Shown here one piece after another: positions 34,440 through 43,905 of a stretch of DNA of 49,785 nt. Made by a program: the position numbers and the translations under genes. Every line of letters begins with the position of its first letter. Within the stretch, counting starts at the first letter, position 1. The notes under the pieces are model-generated. The model made no database searches. It worked only from the letters and a program-made list of their open reading frames with translations, and was not told the DNA's origin. This DNA is from JAIBBG01 sp043748015 (lineage in GTDB: Bacteria; Bacteroidota; Bacteroidia; Flavobacteriales_D; Sanyastnellaceae). Location: positions 1 through 49,785 of the forward strand of contig JAYTOA010000086.1 in assembly GCA_043748015.1 (NCBI GenBank). Direction: 5' to 3'.

Positions 34440-35825
34440 ATGAAAATCACAGCAGAAAAGATTTCCGACTTGAGCTCGAGCGTTGAGGGAAAAGTATTAC
34501 TTCCAGAGTCCAATGGTTACGACGAGGCAAGAGCTATCTGGAATGGAATGTTTGATAGAAGACCTGCAATAATTATCAAACCACTTCACACAAATGATGT
34601 TGTCAAAGCAGTCAATTTCGGGCGAGAAAACGAATTGCTCATCGCAGTGAAAGGAGGTGGACACAACTCGGCAGGAACTGCAGTTTGCGACGACGGACTG
34701 GTGATTGATTTGTCACTCATGCAAAATGTCAAAGTTGATTCTATCAATAAAACTGTAGTTGTTCAGGGTGGTTGTCTTCTCTATAAGGTCGATCAGGAAA
34801 CTGAAAAGTACGGTCTTGCTGTATCATCTGGGATTATATCGCATACCGGTGTTGGAGGATTAACGCTAGGCGGCGGTTTCGGCTGGATCAGCAGAAAATA
34901 CGGACTATCCGTTGACAACCTCATTTCTGCAGAAGTTGTGACAGCAGCAGGGGATGTGGTTCAGGCAAGTGCTACGCTTAATCCTGATCTTTTCTGGGCC
35001 ATCAGAGGAGGTGGAGGAAATTTTGGTGTCGTCACTACATTTAATTTCAAAGCTGCTGAAGTAGGTACTCATGTGCTTTCCGGTCCTATTGTAAAAAGTT
35101 TTGAAAATATTAAATCATATATTCAATTTCACCGAGAATATGTGAGGAACATGCCTGATGAAATGTCCATCTGGATGGTGATTCGTCATGCACCACCTCT
35201 TCCATTTCTACCTGATTCAGTTCATGGTAAACTCGTCATTCTTATTCCTTGCGTTTGGTTGGGTGAAGAGTCCGAAGGCCAGAAACTGCTTCAACCCATA
35301 CGCGACTTCGGAGAAACATTAGGAGATGGAACGGCAATGCATCCGTGGTCCGGATGGCAATCCGCGTTTGATGGTCTTGTAAGCCATGGTGCTCGCAACT
35401 ATTGGAAATCGCATCATCTTAAAGATTTAAGCAATGATTGCATCGATTTGTTGGAGAAGTATTCGCTCACAATGCCAAGCAAAGATTGTGAAATTTTCAT
35501 TCCACATATGGAAGGTGCGCCTGCGAGAATAAATCCTGAAGCAACAGCTTTTCCGCATAGGAATACACCCTTCGTGCTTAATATTCATACCAGATGGCAG
35601 GATGCGGCATTGGACCAAAATGCAATTGCTTGGGCTAAGGCCTTTCATAAGGATACCGAACCTTTCAGTCAAGGTGTTTATGTCAATTTCTTAAGTGACG
35701 AAGGAGCAGACCGTGTAAAACAAGCTTATACCGAAAAAGTATGGAATCGACTGATAGAACAGAAAAGGAAATGGGATCCAACGAATCTTTTCAGAATGAA
35801 TCAAAATATCGATCCTCGCGGGTAA
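34440..35825 (+). CDS. FAD-linked oxidase, berberine-bridge-enzyme type
   Basis: A 461-residue flavin oxidoreductase. The FAD_binding_4 domain includes RPAIIIKPLHTNDVVKAVNF, the flavin-attaching His in AVKGGGHNSAGTAV (near residue 77) and VGGLTLGGGFGWISRKYGLS (near 140). The BBE C-terminal motif is VYVNFLSDEG...WDPTNLFRMNQNI. Many bacterial BBE enzymes attach FAD at both a His and a Cys; where that Cys would lie this protein has SHTGVGG, so attachment is probably through His only. There is no signal peptide. The nitrilase gene starts 19 bp downstream, so both are likely one operon. The family oxidises alcohols, sugars or secondary metabolites; the substrate here is unknown. Confidence 0.88.
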   Translation: MKITAEKISDLSSSVEGKVLLPESNGYDEARAIWNGMFDRRPAIIIKPLHTNDVVKAVNFGRENELLIAVKGGGHNSAGTAVCDDGLVIDLSLMQNVKVDSINKTVVVQGGCLLYKVDQETEKYGLAVSSGIISHTGVGGLTLGGGFGWISRKYGLSVDNLISAEVVTAAGDVVQASATLNPDLFWAIRGGGGNFGVVTTFNFKAAEVGTHVLSGPIVKSFENIKSYIQFHREYVRNMPDEMSIWMVIRHAPPLPFLPDSVHGKLVILIPCVWLGEESEGQKLLQPIRDFGETLGDGTAMHPWSGWQSAFDGLVSHGARNYWKSHHLKDLSNDCIDLLEKYSLTMPSKDCEIFIPHMEGAPARINPEATAFPHRNTPFVLNIHTRWQDAALDQNAIAWAKAFHKDTEPFSQGVYVNFLSDEGADRVKQAYTEKVWNRLIEQKRKWDPTNLFRMNQNIDPRG

Positions 35826-35844
35826 TAAACATTGCAAGATTACT

Positions 35845-36753
35845 ATGACCAGTGCCATTAAAGTTGCCGCAGCACAATTAACTCCTGTTTTTTTGAATGT
35901 GGATCAAACACTAGCAAAGGCAAGCGATGCTATCAAAGAAGCAGGTAAAAACGGTGCTGACCTGATCGTGTTTCCTGAAGCATTTATTTCCGGTTATCCT
36001 GATTGGGTCTGGACTATTCCCAATAGTAAAAGTGTAATTCTAAATGATCTTTATGTTGCACTTATTGAAAACGCTGTCTCAGTGCCTGATGTCAATACTG
36101 ACATTTTGTGTAAGGCAGCCAAAGCGGCAAACACCAACGTTGTCATCGGCATTAATGAACGAAACACAGAGTCCAGTGGTGGAAGTTTATACAACAGTTT
36201 ACTATTCATTGACAACAACGGAGTCATTCTGGGAAAACACAGAAAACTAATTCCGACAAGCGGTGAAAGACTGATCTGGGGTCAAGGCGATGGAAGCACG
36301 CTAAGGTCGTATGAGACAACTGCAGGTAAAATAGCCGGACTGATTTGTTGGGAGAATTATATGCCTCTCGCCCGACAGGCGATATACGAATCAGGCGCAC
36401 AAATACTCGCATCGGCGACATGGGATAAAAGCCCGAATTGGTTGCAATCTATGCAGCATATCGCAAGAGAAGGCGGACTTTTTATTATTAGTGTTTGCAT
36501 GTTGATACGAATGGATGATATCCCTGACAAATACGAATTCAAAAGTTTTTATCCGGATAAAAGAGAATTCATCAATACCGGAAACAGTTGCATTATTTCA
36601 CCTAGCGGAAAAATGTTGGTAGGTCCATTGGAGGGAAAGGAAAGTATTCTTTATGCCGACCTGAACATGAATGAAATATTAGCCGCCAAAAGAATGTTCG
36701 ACGTTGCCGGCCATTATTCGAGACCCGATGTGTTTGACTTCAAACTCAAATGA
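35845..36753 (+). CDS. Nitrilase-family carbon-nitrogen hydrolase
   Basis: A 302-residue cytoplasmic hydrolase with the full nitrilase triad: Glu45 in IVFPEAFISGYP, Lys134 in GKHRKLIPTSGERL and Cys168 in GLICWENYMPLARQA. The GLICWEN Cys motif with ISGYPDWVW and RLIWGQGDGS points to true nitrilases or cyanide dihydratases (branch 1) rather than amidases, which usually have CYD or CFD. Such enzymes convert nitriles to acids and ammonia. Tight spacing to the upstream flavin oxidase suggests a two-step conversion in which the oxidase prepares or follows a nitrile substrate; this is inference. Confidence 0.9.
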   Translation: MTSAIKVAAAQLTPVFLNVDQTLAKASDAIKEAGKNGADLIVFPEAFISGYPDWVWTIPNSKSVILNDLYVALIENAVSVPDVNTDILCKAAKAANTNVVIGINERNTESSGGSLYNSLLFIDNNGVILGKHRKLIPTSGERLIWGQGDGSTLRSYETTAGKIAGLICWENYMPLARQAIYESGAQILASATWDKSPNWLQSMQHIAREGGLFIISVCMLIRMDDIPDKYEFKSFYPDKREFINTGNSCIISPSGKMLVGPLEGKESILYADLNMNEILAAKRMFDVAGHYSRPDVFDFKLK

Positions 36754-36848
36754 AACCCAAATTCAAAATGCAAACGGCATCATTCCATTTGCCATTCAAA
36801 CAGATCAGACAAAAAGCAATATTTTAATCTTCCTTCAATTCCGGTCAA

Positions 36849-36856
36849 TACTTTTG
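36849..36856 (+). promoter_or_regulatory. Candidate -7 element of the M1 peptidase gene
   Basis: TACTTTTG is a full match to TAnnTTTG, 57 nt before the ATG at 36914. No TTTG is seen at the expected upstream distance, so it is a partial match only. Confidence 0.4.
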
Positions 36857-36913
36857 CAACGAAATGCCGTTTGAAATGTATCACCTTAGCAACCAAACGA
36901 AGGAAGAACATTT

Positions 36914-38557
36914 ATGAGTGTCAAACAAAGTTTAATATGCATATTCATTATACTATTGCCTGGTTCTGTTTTTGCACAAAACAGTCGCGCCGATAGCTTG
37001 CGCGGCTCTTTGCGTATTGAACGCACTTGCTATGATGTAAAAACATACGACCTGCATATTCGCATCGACACATCAGGAAGAGGACTATCCGGAAGCAATA
37101 GAATTGGTTTTGTAGCTCTTGCGGATTTCAAAACACTTCAGATTGATCTTTTTTCTAACATGGAAATTTCGAAGATCACTGCACAAGGAAATGAGCTGAA
37201 GTTCAGAAGGGAATTCAATGCTGTTTTCGTGGACATGCATGATGAGGTTAAAGCTGGAGAGAAAAACTCAATCACAGTTTATTATTCGGGCAAACCCCTC
37301 ATCGCAAAAAATCCACCATGGGATGGTGGCTTTACGTGGCAGAAAGACCACAACGGAAAAATGTGGATCACTGTTTCTTGTCAGGGAATTGGAGCCAGTG
37401 TCTGGTGGCCTTGTAAAGAAGATGCCGGTGACGAACCTGATCGCATGAATATTCAATGCAACGTTCCCACCGGTATGCGCTGCGTAGCCAATGGTCAAGA
37501 AGAAGAACCTGTTGTCAGTCTTGATGGAACAACAACCTATAAATGGGCCATCTCCTATCCGATCAACAACTATGGTGTCTCGATCAATATAGGAGATTAC
37601 GTGCATTGGCACGACATCTATCATGCGGCTGATGGCGACACACTCGCTCTTGATTATTATGTGCTGAGTTACAATTTCGAAAAATCAAAAGTGCAATTCG
37701 AACAAGTGAAGCCTATGTTGGCTTGTTATGAAAAGTATCTTGGTAAATATCCATTCTGGAGAGATGGCTACGCTTTAATCGAAACTCCTTACCTCGGCAT
37801 GGAGCATCAAAGTGGTATAGCATATGGCAACAAATTCAAAAAGGGTTATGCCGGAATGGATCGCTCGGGGATGAATTTGCCTTTCGACTATATCATTATT
37901 CATGAAAGCGGACATGAGTGGTGGGGAAATAGTTTAAGCAGCAAGGACATGGCGGACATGTGGATTCACGAAAGTTTCTGCACCTATAGTGAAGCCATAT
38001 ACGTGGAATGTACTTATGGCTACGATACGGCAATGACTTATGTAAATGCATTGCGCGGTACGGTTGCCAATCAAAGGCCTATCATAGGCACTTACGGCAT
38101 CAACCGCGAAGGCCATTCCGACATGTATGTAAAAGGAATGTTGTTTCTAAATACGTTGCGGCATGTCGTGAACAATGACGAACTCTGGTGGCCGATGATC
38201 AAGAACATGAGTGATACAACATTCAAATATCAATCGCTCGACTATTCTGATGTGGTGAAATTTTTTGATGAAAAAACCGGATTGAACCTCGACAGCTTTT
38301 TCGCGCAATATGTGAAGAATGCCGCCTTGCCTGAGTTCAGTTACAAACTGAAAAAGAAGGGTGGTAAGTATCAACTTCAATACCGATGGAATGCTAAGGT
38401 GACTGACTTCAATATGCCGATAGACATTCTTATTTCAGGCAAGAAGCAACGAATTTATCCTACCTCGGAGTGGAAGAAAATTTCACTTGATATGCGAGAG
38501 GTGAATGATTTTCGATTGGATGAAAAGAAATTTTATGTACGGGTGAAGAAGTATTAG
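36914..38557 (+). CDS. M1-family zinc aminopeptidase, exported
   Basis: A 547-residue metallopeptidase. The signal peptide ends GSVFAQ. The zinc site is IIHESGHEWWGNSLSSKDMA (HExxH near residue 331), and the third ligand Glu follows 18 residues later in MWIHESFCTY, exactly the HExxH-x18-E rule of M1. The exopeptidase motif, usually GAMEN, is replaced by LGMEHQSGIAYGN, so substrate preference may differ from classic aminopeptidase N. The protein lacks the C-terminal ERAP-like domain and is shorter than PepN (about 870), as in the LTA4-hydrolase-like, Bacteroidota periplasmic group. It sits alone between the nitrilase gene and a convergent T9SS gene. Confidence 0.9.
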   Translation: MSVKQSLICIFIILLPGSVFAQNSRADSLRGSLRIERTCYDVKTYDLHIRIDTSGRGLSGSNRIGFVALADFKTLQIDLFSNMEISKITAQGNELKFRREFNAVFVDMHDEVKAGEKNSITVYYSGKPLIAKNPPWDGGFTWQKDHNGKMWITVSCQGIGASVWWPCKEDAGDEPDRMNIQCNVPTGMRCVANGQEEEPVVSLDGTTTYKWAISYPINNYGVSINIGDYVHWHDIYHAADGDTLALDYYVLSYNFEKSKVQFEQVKPMLACYEKYLGKYPFWRDGYALIETPYLGMEHQSGIAYGNKFKKGYAGMDRSGMNLPFDYIIIHESGHEWWGNSLSSKDMADMWIHESFCTYSEAIYVECTYGYDTAMTYVNALRGTVANQRPIIGTYGINREGHSDMYVKGMLFLNTLRHVVNNDELWWPMIKNMSDTTFKYQSLDYSDVVKFFDEKTGLNLDSFFAQYVKNAALPEFSYKLKKKGGKYQLQYRWNAKVTDFNMPIDILISGKKQRIYPTSEWKKISLDMREVNDFRLDEKKFYVRVKKY

Positions 38558-38619
38558 GCTCCGCTTTGTTATATGGTCGTCGGCAAATTCTTCATTCTCT
38601 TTTTGATTCTCATTCTCAG

Positions 38620-38720
38620 TTTTTTAGGTCACCGAGTTCGCAGAGGAGCGGAGATTCATAGAGGAAAATCTTTGTGCAACTTCGAGCCTTAGGGTCTTCG
38701 CGGCAACAAAAACCCTCAAG
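38620..38720. repeat. Degenerate dispersed CAC-GAG / TCTTCGCGG repeat
   Basis: CACCGAGTTCGCAGAGGAG near 38628 and, in inverted sense, GGGTCTTCGCGGCAAC near 38690 look like the two halves of the widespread degenerate intergenic repeat of the type ...CACAGAG...CTTCGTGG... seen in many genomes. It is imperfect and partly decayed. Confidence 0.35.
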
Positions 38721-38788
38721 CTCGGAATCTATCTCCAGAAATCCAATTTTGAAGTTCAAAAAAACGGTCAGGGTTATTTAGGCATGGA

Positions 38789-38856
38789 CAATGAACAAAC
38801 TAGGAACTAGGAACAAGAAACTAGGAACTTTGAACGAATAAATGGGAACTTTAACG
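38789..38856. repeat. Heptamer tandem repeat (GGAACTA-like)
   Basis: From 38789 the sequence has a 7-nt period (CAATGAA CAAACTA, then GGAACTA GGAACAA, then GAAACTA GGAACTT and so on) running into the stop codon of the convergent T9SS gene. With the preceding degenerate repeat it fills the 293-bp spacer 38558-38850. Confidence 0.6.
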
Positions 38857-41800
38857 AAGTATGATAATATTCCCACTTCTCTCCCCGACTTCCTTGAGAA
38901 CAGTTTCATAGGAAAGTCGGTACTGATAAATTCCATCCGGAGTATAATATTCACCCGCCTCAACCTGACCTGTCCAATACGGCTGCAAATCCTCACTTCT
39001 GTAAACAACATTTCCCCAACGATTAAAGATGGTCAAACTCAATTTCGACACATTGAAAGTTGTCATCTTCCATACATCGTTGATGCCATCGTTATCCGGC
39101 GTGAACGCATTTGGAATATAAATAACGTAAGAACAATCTTCAAAATTTACTTCGACTTCGTCTGACATTTCTCCGCACTCGTTACCAACCGTTACCATAA
39201 ATGCATTATCCTCTGTGATGGTGCGGTAAGGGCCCACTTCACCATTATCCCAAACATAGTAATCGTTTCCATCACGTGTGGCATCGATATAAACGGTGTC
39301 ACCAATGCAACTTGTAACAGCAGCCCCCAATTCAACAAACGGAAGTGGTAATACCGAAACCTGAACAGAATCCGTCGTTATACAATTGCTCACATTTATA
39401 GTGACGCTGTATGTGCCCTCTGCAGAAACGTTGATCGAACTTGCATTGGCACCGGTGCTCCAAGTTCCCGGTGTACTGATTACAAAATTCACCGACTCTC
39501 CTTGACAAATCACAACGTTCGGTCCCAATTCGAGATAGGGCACAAAAACAGGATTCACATTCACGCTTCCAGAACCGGAGCAATTACTTTGTGTAACGGT
39601 AACATTGTATGTGCCCGGCTGACTCACTGTAATCGACGCTGAATTTGCTCCGTTTGACCATTGTACTGCTTGCCAGTTATTGCCTGCATTCAATAACACA
39701 GATCCACCAGGACAAAGATTCACATTCTGCGCCATACTCACGACCGGTAATGGTGTCTCCACTACCTGTACAAGATCATTATACAGGCATCCCAAAGGAG
39801 TGGTAATGCGCAACATATAACTTCCCGGATTATTCACAGGTAAATTCAATGCTGTACCTGATCCCTGTATCACGCCATTCGCTGTTGTCCATTGCACGGA
39901 AGGATTCGGCCCGGATACACTTCCGTTGAGGATAGTGCTTGACCCAATACAATATGCCACATCGGGACCCGCACTCACAACGTACACCTGCTCTACCGGA
40001 ACATTCACTGTAGCTGTCGATTGAAGATTGCAAGCATCGGTAACAGTAACTGTGTAAGTAGTCGTCACTTGCGGTGTCACTGTTGGTGTTGCAGTGTTTG
40101 CACCGGTAACACCTGCTGCTGGTGCCCAATTAAAACTTCCGGGAGCTGAAGCCGTTGCAGACAAGATCACAGGTGTTCCCGGACATACCATCGCGACCGG
40201 TTCTGTCTGAACTGTCGTGAGTGGTATCTGTGTCAACGATACCTGATCAATATTCTGACATCCATTCACATCTGTTCCAATAACAGTGTATGTTGTAGGA
40301 GCGAGAATGGTGGCTGTTGGATTGAAGACAGATGAATTATTCAAATAAGTAGAAGGTGACCACGCATAGCTTCCTCCTGCGCCTGCACCAGAAGCGATCA
40401 GCGGTTGACCGGCACCTTGACAAACAACGTAATCAGGACCTGCACTAATGATAGGCAATGGATTTACCGTAATAGAAGAAGTAGCAGAATTGGGACAAAT
40501 GCCGCCAACGTCTACCGTGATAATATGAACTCCAACACCTGCAATCGAGGGATCGAATGTACCAAGTGTTGAATTGGTAATACCTGTTCCCGAATATGTG
40601 CCACTATTAGGGCTCAACGTTTCAAGATTCACAGGAGCAGCCGATACACAAATACCATCCGGAACTACAAGATTCAACACGGGAACTGCATTTACTGAAA
40701 TATCTATAAATCCCGGATTGATGCAAGGATCATTGACAGTATAAGTGATGGTGTGTGTGCCCAGTGCGACAATTGTAGGATCGAAGATTCCGGCAAAAGC
40801 ATCAATGATACCATCACCTGACCAAGTTCCACCGGGTATGTTTGACACCAACTGCTGTTGTGGAGAAGTAGTGCAAAGTGGTGGAACAGGAAGAATATCC
40901 GGCGTCTGCATCGGAATGAAATTGAACATTTCCTGATCCATACCGTTGCCGCCAAAACATGCATTTTCACTCACCGTGCTGTCAACGCATGTACTTGTGA
41001 TTTCCAATGTAAAGAGTACGCTCTGAAATGGCATGACATTTCCGGAAGCATCAATAAACTCGTTCAGTGTGATATTCAAAGAACTGGTTGAATCAGCGAT
41101 AAAAACATAAGGAGTGCTATTCCACTCATACCCGAAAACACACGCTATTGGTGGTGCGGGAACTCCTGGAGGAACCGAAAAAATGGAAGCCGTTGCAGCA
41201 GAACAAGTGTTGTCTGCAATTGTAGACGAAAATCCGGGTGGCGTGTTGTAATTGATCGTTTGCGGCTGGCCACAAGAATTTGTACCTGTAAAGCCTATCG
41301 TTGCGTTGGTAAGCGAACCCTGATCACCGCCAATACAGTCATATACCTGCACAGCCCATCCAGGGCTGCTTGCATCACAACCATAAAGCATGCTCCAATT
41401 GATGGGTGTATTCGCAGGTCCGTAAGAAGCGTAGTTGCCTGACAGAGTTGCCGGCGTTGGAGCGCAAACATTAAGATTGCCAGTGGCACTGGTGCTAAAA
41501 CAAAGATTGGTAAAATTATTACCGCTGTTGCACACGGCTCCCTGACCAATTGATCCGGGATTCGGTGAAAGTATCAAACTGGGACTACCGCATGAAGCAG
41601 GTCCTACAATGCGAAAAGCCAAATCACTAACCCAGGTATGATTACCTGTAAAGCAAATATTGATGGAAGTGCTGGCATTCACCAACATCTGAGAGTTCGG
41701 CAGATTTGAATACGGTGTAACAGTGCCGTATGTAATGGTCCCATTCAGCTCAACGGGCCCAACACAATCAGGCGCAATTGGAGCAACATCAACTACCGGA

Positions 41801-42186
41801 TTCGTAACCACATTGGAAATCCATGCACGATAGCAGCCCACTACTGTGCCGGATGCATCAGTGATTGTCACATTATATGCACCTGCTACGAGATTGTTGA
41901 TCGTTGAAGTAGGAACATTCGTTTGAGTTGTCAAAAGCGACCATGCAGTATTTCCGACCAGAAAACGAGACCAAACAAATGTCCAGCCCGGTACACCGCT
42001 GGGTGGTGTTGCAGTGAGTGATCCTTGCACACCCATCGGGAAATAATAAATTGGAATATTATTGGCGCTGTTGACGTAATTGGTATGCCCAACACATCCT
42101 GGACTGGTGATTTGCCCTGAAGTATTCAAGCCAACAAATAAGGCAACAAAAATAATTATCGTGAATTTCAAGTAGCGGCAGTTCAT
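38851..42186 (-). CDS. T9SS type B surface protein with P-domain and Ig/PKD-like repeats
   Basis: A 1111-residue secreted protein. After the signal peptide (FTIIIFVALFVGLNTSGQ) comes an SprB-like segment (WTFVWSR...AGAYNVTITDASG). Residues about 125-265 resemble a proprotein-convertase P domain (INICFTGNHTWVSDLAFRIV...GWAVQVYDCIGGDQG). Several Ig/PKD-like repeats follow (SAGPDVAYCIGSSTILNGS, LGPNVVICQGESV and similar). The C-terminus IPNAFTPDNDGINDVW and FNRWGNVVYR is the gliding-motility-associated type B sorting domain. Proteins like this are surface adhesins or matrix components exported by T9SS. ATG 42186 gives a proper signal peptide; the frame extends upstream to 42369 without one. Confidence 0.88.
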   Translation of the reverse strand: MNCRYLKFTIIIFVALFVGLNTSGQITSPGCVGHTNYVNSANNIPIYYFPMGVQGSLTATPPSGVPGWTFVWSRFLVGNTAWSLLTTQTNVPTSTINNLVAGAYNVTITDASGTVVGCYRAWISNVVTNPVVDVAPIAPDCVGPVELNGTITYGTVTPYSNLPNSQMLVNASTSINICFTGNHTWVSDLAFRIVGPASCGSPSLILSPNPGSIGQGAVCNSGNNFTNLCFSTSATGNLNVCAPTPATLSGNYASYGPANTPINWSMLYGCDASSPGWAVQVYDCIGGDQGSLTNATIGFTGTNSCGQPQTINYNTPPGFSSTIADNTCSAATASIFSVPPGVPAPPIACVFGYEWNSTPYVFIADSTSSLNITLNEFIDASGNVMPFQSVLFTLEITSTCVDSTVSENACFGGNGMDQEMFNFIPMQTPDILPVPPLCTTSPQQQLVSNIPGGTWSGDGIIDAFAGIFDPTIVALGTHTITYTVNDPCINPGFIDISVNAVPVLNLVVPDGICVSAAPVNLETLSPNSGTYSGTGITNSTLGTFDPSIAGVGVHIITVDVGGICPNSATSSITVNPLPIISAGPDYVVCQGAGQPLIASGAGAGGSYAWSPSTYLNNSSVFNPTATILAPTTYTVIGTDVNGCQNIDQVSLTQIPLTTVQTEPVAMVCPGTPVILSATASAPGSFNWAPAAGVTGANTATPTVTPQVTTTYTVTVTDACNLQSTATVNVPVEQVYVVSAGPDVAYCIGSSTILNGSVSGPNPSVQWTTANGVIQGSGTALNLPVNNPGSYMLRITTPLGCLYNDLVQVVETPLPVVSMAQNVNLCPGGSVLLNAGNNWQAVQWSNGANSASITVSQPGTYNVTVTQSNCSGSGSVNVNPVFVPYLELGPNVVICQGESVNFVISTPGTWSTGANASSINVSAEGTYSVTINVSNCITTDSVQVSVLPLPFVELGAAVTSCIGDTVYIDATRDGNDYYVWDNGEVGPYRTITEDNAFMVTVGNECGEMSDEVEVNFEDCSYVIYIPNAFTPDNDGINDVWKMTTFNVSKLSLTIFNRWGNVVYRSEDLQPYWTGQVEAGEYYTPDGIYQYRLSYETVLKEVGERSGNIIILR

Positions 42187-42191
42187 TACAG

Positions 42192-42206
42192 TTAGAAACG
42201 GTTCAT
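42192..42206 (-). promoter_or_regulatory. Four-codon upstream ORF before the type B gene
   Basis: On the minus strand TGTAATGAAC occurs twice 20 bp apart. The first copy starts ATG AAC CGT TTC TAA; the second contains the real start codon at 42186, 5 nt after that stop. It could affect initiation or simply be a duplicated start context. Confidence 0.35.
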
Positions 42207-42227
42207 TACAAAGGCCAAAACGCTTTA

Positions 42228-42241
42228 CGTCAATAATGACG
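42228..42241. promoter_or_regulatory. Perfect dyad CGTCA-ATAA-TGACG
   Basis: 5-bp arms around 4 nt, 42 bp upstream of the type B gene start, in the 373-bp divergent space to the PhoD gene. A possible operator. The rest of that space (42242-42559) shows no other clear signal. Confidence 0.35.
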
Positions 42242-42559
42242 CAAAATAAGCAGTAGTCGTTGCATAAAATAGATATTTTTTGCGACAATATCGGAAAGGC
42301 ACGATGAAAAGTCCTCATGCAGCGAGGCATCCAGAGGTTTCTCATGAGAATTGTTTTATGAAGAATCATTTTGTTGAAAACAGTTTTTCTCGGAATTCAC
42401 AATCACATCAACTGTTCAATTAAAATTTCGAACGGAGTCGTACAACTCTCATGAAAATCTGCAAAGAAATTGGTTCTCCCTGGAACTCAAGTAGGTTGCG
42501 AAACGCTAGGAGTTATGTCGGGTTTCTCTTGTTACCTTTATCAGCCAAATCAAGAACAG

Positions 42560-43894
42560 ATGAACTTCAAATCCATCCTTACTTTTCTAGTAGCATTTTT
42601 TATTTCATTTCAATATCATTCGCAAGAAAAATTACACCATATGCTCGGCTATGTGGATATGCGCGAAGCCTGCATCTGGGTGCATTCAGCAACTCCTGAA
42701 AAAGTGGTGGTTAAAATTCACAAGAAGAATGAACCCAAGTTGGTGACAACGTATACAAAAGAAACAGCCGGAGAATATTCTGCGACGGCACACGTGGTTT
42801 TGAGCAATCTCGAACCAGGAACAACATATGAATATGTGATAGGCCCGGAAAGACAAATAGCAACAGAATCAATCAAAGGTGGGGTGTACACTTTTACAAC
42901 ACAACCTCTTTGGCAATACCGCACCGATCCCCCAAATTTTACCATCGCTACAGGTAGTTGTGCATTTATAAATGAAACAGCATATGACCGGCCGGGTGAA
43001 CCTTATGGCGGCGACTATGAAATTTTTCAGCATCTTGCTGCAAAACAACCTGACGCAATGTTATGGCTTGGCGATAATATCTATTTAAGAGAAGTAGACT
43101 TCGCATCGAAAGCCGGGATTTATCATCGTTACGAGCATTGCCGATTTTTACCCGAGTTGCAAAACCTCATGCACAATGTTGCCAACTACGCCATCTGGGA
43201 TGATCACGACTTTGGTCCGAATGATTCTGATGGAAGTTACATTCACAAAGACTGGACACTGGAAGCATTCAAAAACTATTGGGCCAATCCTTCTTACGGA
43301 TTGCCCGGCGCGTGCATTGACAATGGAATCACTACTCAATTCGCCTGGGGTGATATTGATTTTTTTCTTCTGGATAACCGTTATTTCCGGGTATCGCATG
43401 ATTTGAAAAATGGCGCGAACCCAACTATTCTTGGTGAACAGCAAATCAATTGGCTTATAGAAGCGCTGAAATTCAGCAAAGCCCCTTTTAAACTGATTAC
43501 AATGGGAGGGCAATTTTTATGCACCAACAAAATCTATGAAACCTACGCCAACTGGACGACAGAGCGAGAACGCATCCTTGAAGCCATCGAAGCAAACAAT
43601 ATCACGGGAGTAATTTTTCTCTCCGGTGACAGGCATTGCGGGGAGCTGAGTGAATTGAAGCTGAATTCCGGTAATGTTATTTACGACCTCACTGTTTCAC
43701 CGCTTACCAGCAAAGCTTACGACATGAGCAAAGAGAAAAACGATCTGCGTGTAGAAGGGACAATTGTTCCTCAAAAACATTTCGCTACGTTGGGGTTCAC
43801 AGGTGAGAAGGGAAAGCGCATGCTGACCATTACTGTGTTTGATTCCGGTGGGAATTTGATTTACGATAAAAAAATCAAACAACCCACCAACTAA
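42560..43894 (+). CDS. PhoD-family alkaline phosphatase/phosphodiesterase
   Basis: A 445-residue secreted metallophosphatase. The signal peptide ends ISFQYHSQ. An N-terminal Ig-like domain (LGYVDMREACIWVHSATPEK) is typical of PhoD. Catalytic-domain motifs follow in order: IATGSCAFIN (near 133), MLWLGDNIYLREVD (near 172), AIWDDHDFGPNDSDGSY (near 214) and FLSGDRHCGELSEL (near 354), where Asp/Asn/His ligands bind Fe and Ca in this family. PhoD enzymes release phosphate from phosphomono- or diesters outside the cytoplasm. ATG 42560 is preferred because upstream in-frame starts lack a signal peptide. It converges on the small gene at 43906 with an 11-bp gap. Confidence 0.92.
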   Translation: MNFKSILTFLVAFFISFQYHSQEKLHHMLGYVDMREACIWVHSATPEKVVVKIHKKNEPKLVTTYTKETAGEYSATAHVVLSNLEPGTTYEYVIGPERQIATESIKGGVYTFTTQPLWQYRTDPPNFTIATGSCAFINETAYDRPGEPYGGDYEIFQHLAAKQPDAMLWLGDNIYLREVDFASKAGIYHRYEHCRFLPELQNLMHNVANYAIWDDHDFGPNDSDGSYIHKDWTLEAFKNYWANPSYGLPGACIDNGITTQFAWGDIDFFLLDNRYFRVSHDLKNGANPTILGEQQINWLIEALKFSKAPFKLITMGGQFLCTNKIYETYANWTTERERILEAIEANNITGVIFLSGDRHCGELSELKLNSGNVIYDLTVSPLTSKAYDMSKEKNDLRVEGTIVPQKHFATLGFTGEKGKRMLTITVFDSGGNLIYDKKIKQPTN

Positions 43895-43905
43895 TAATTG
43901 AATTC

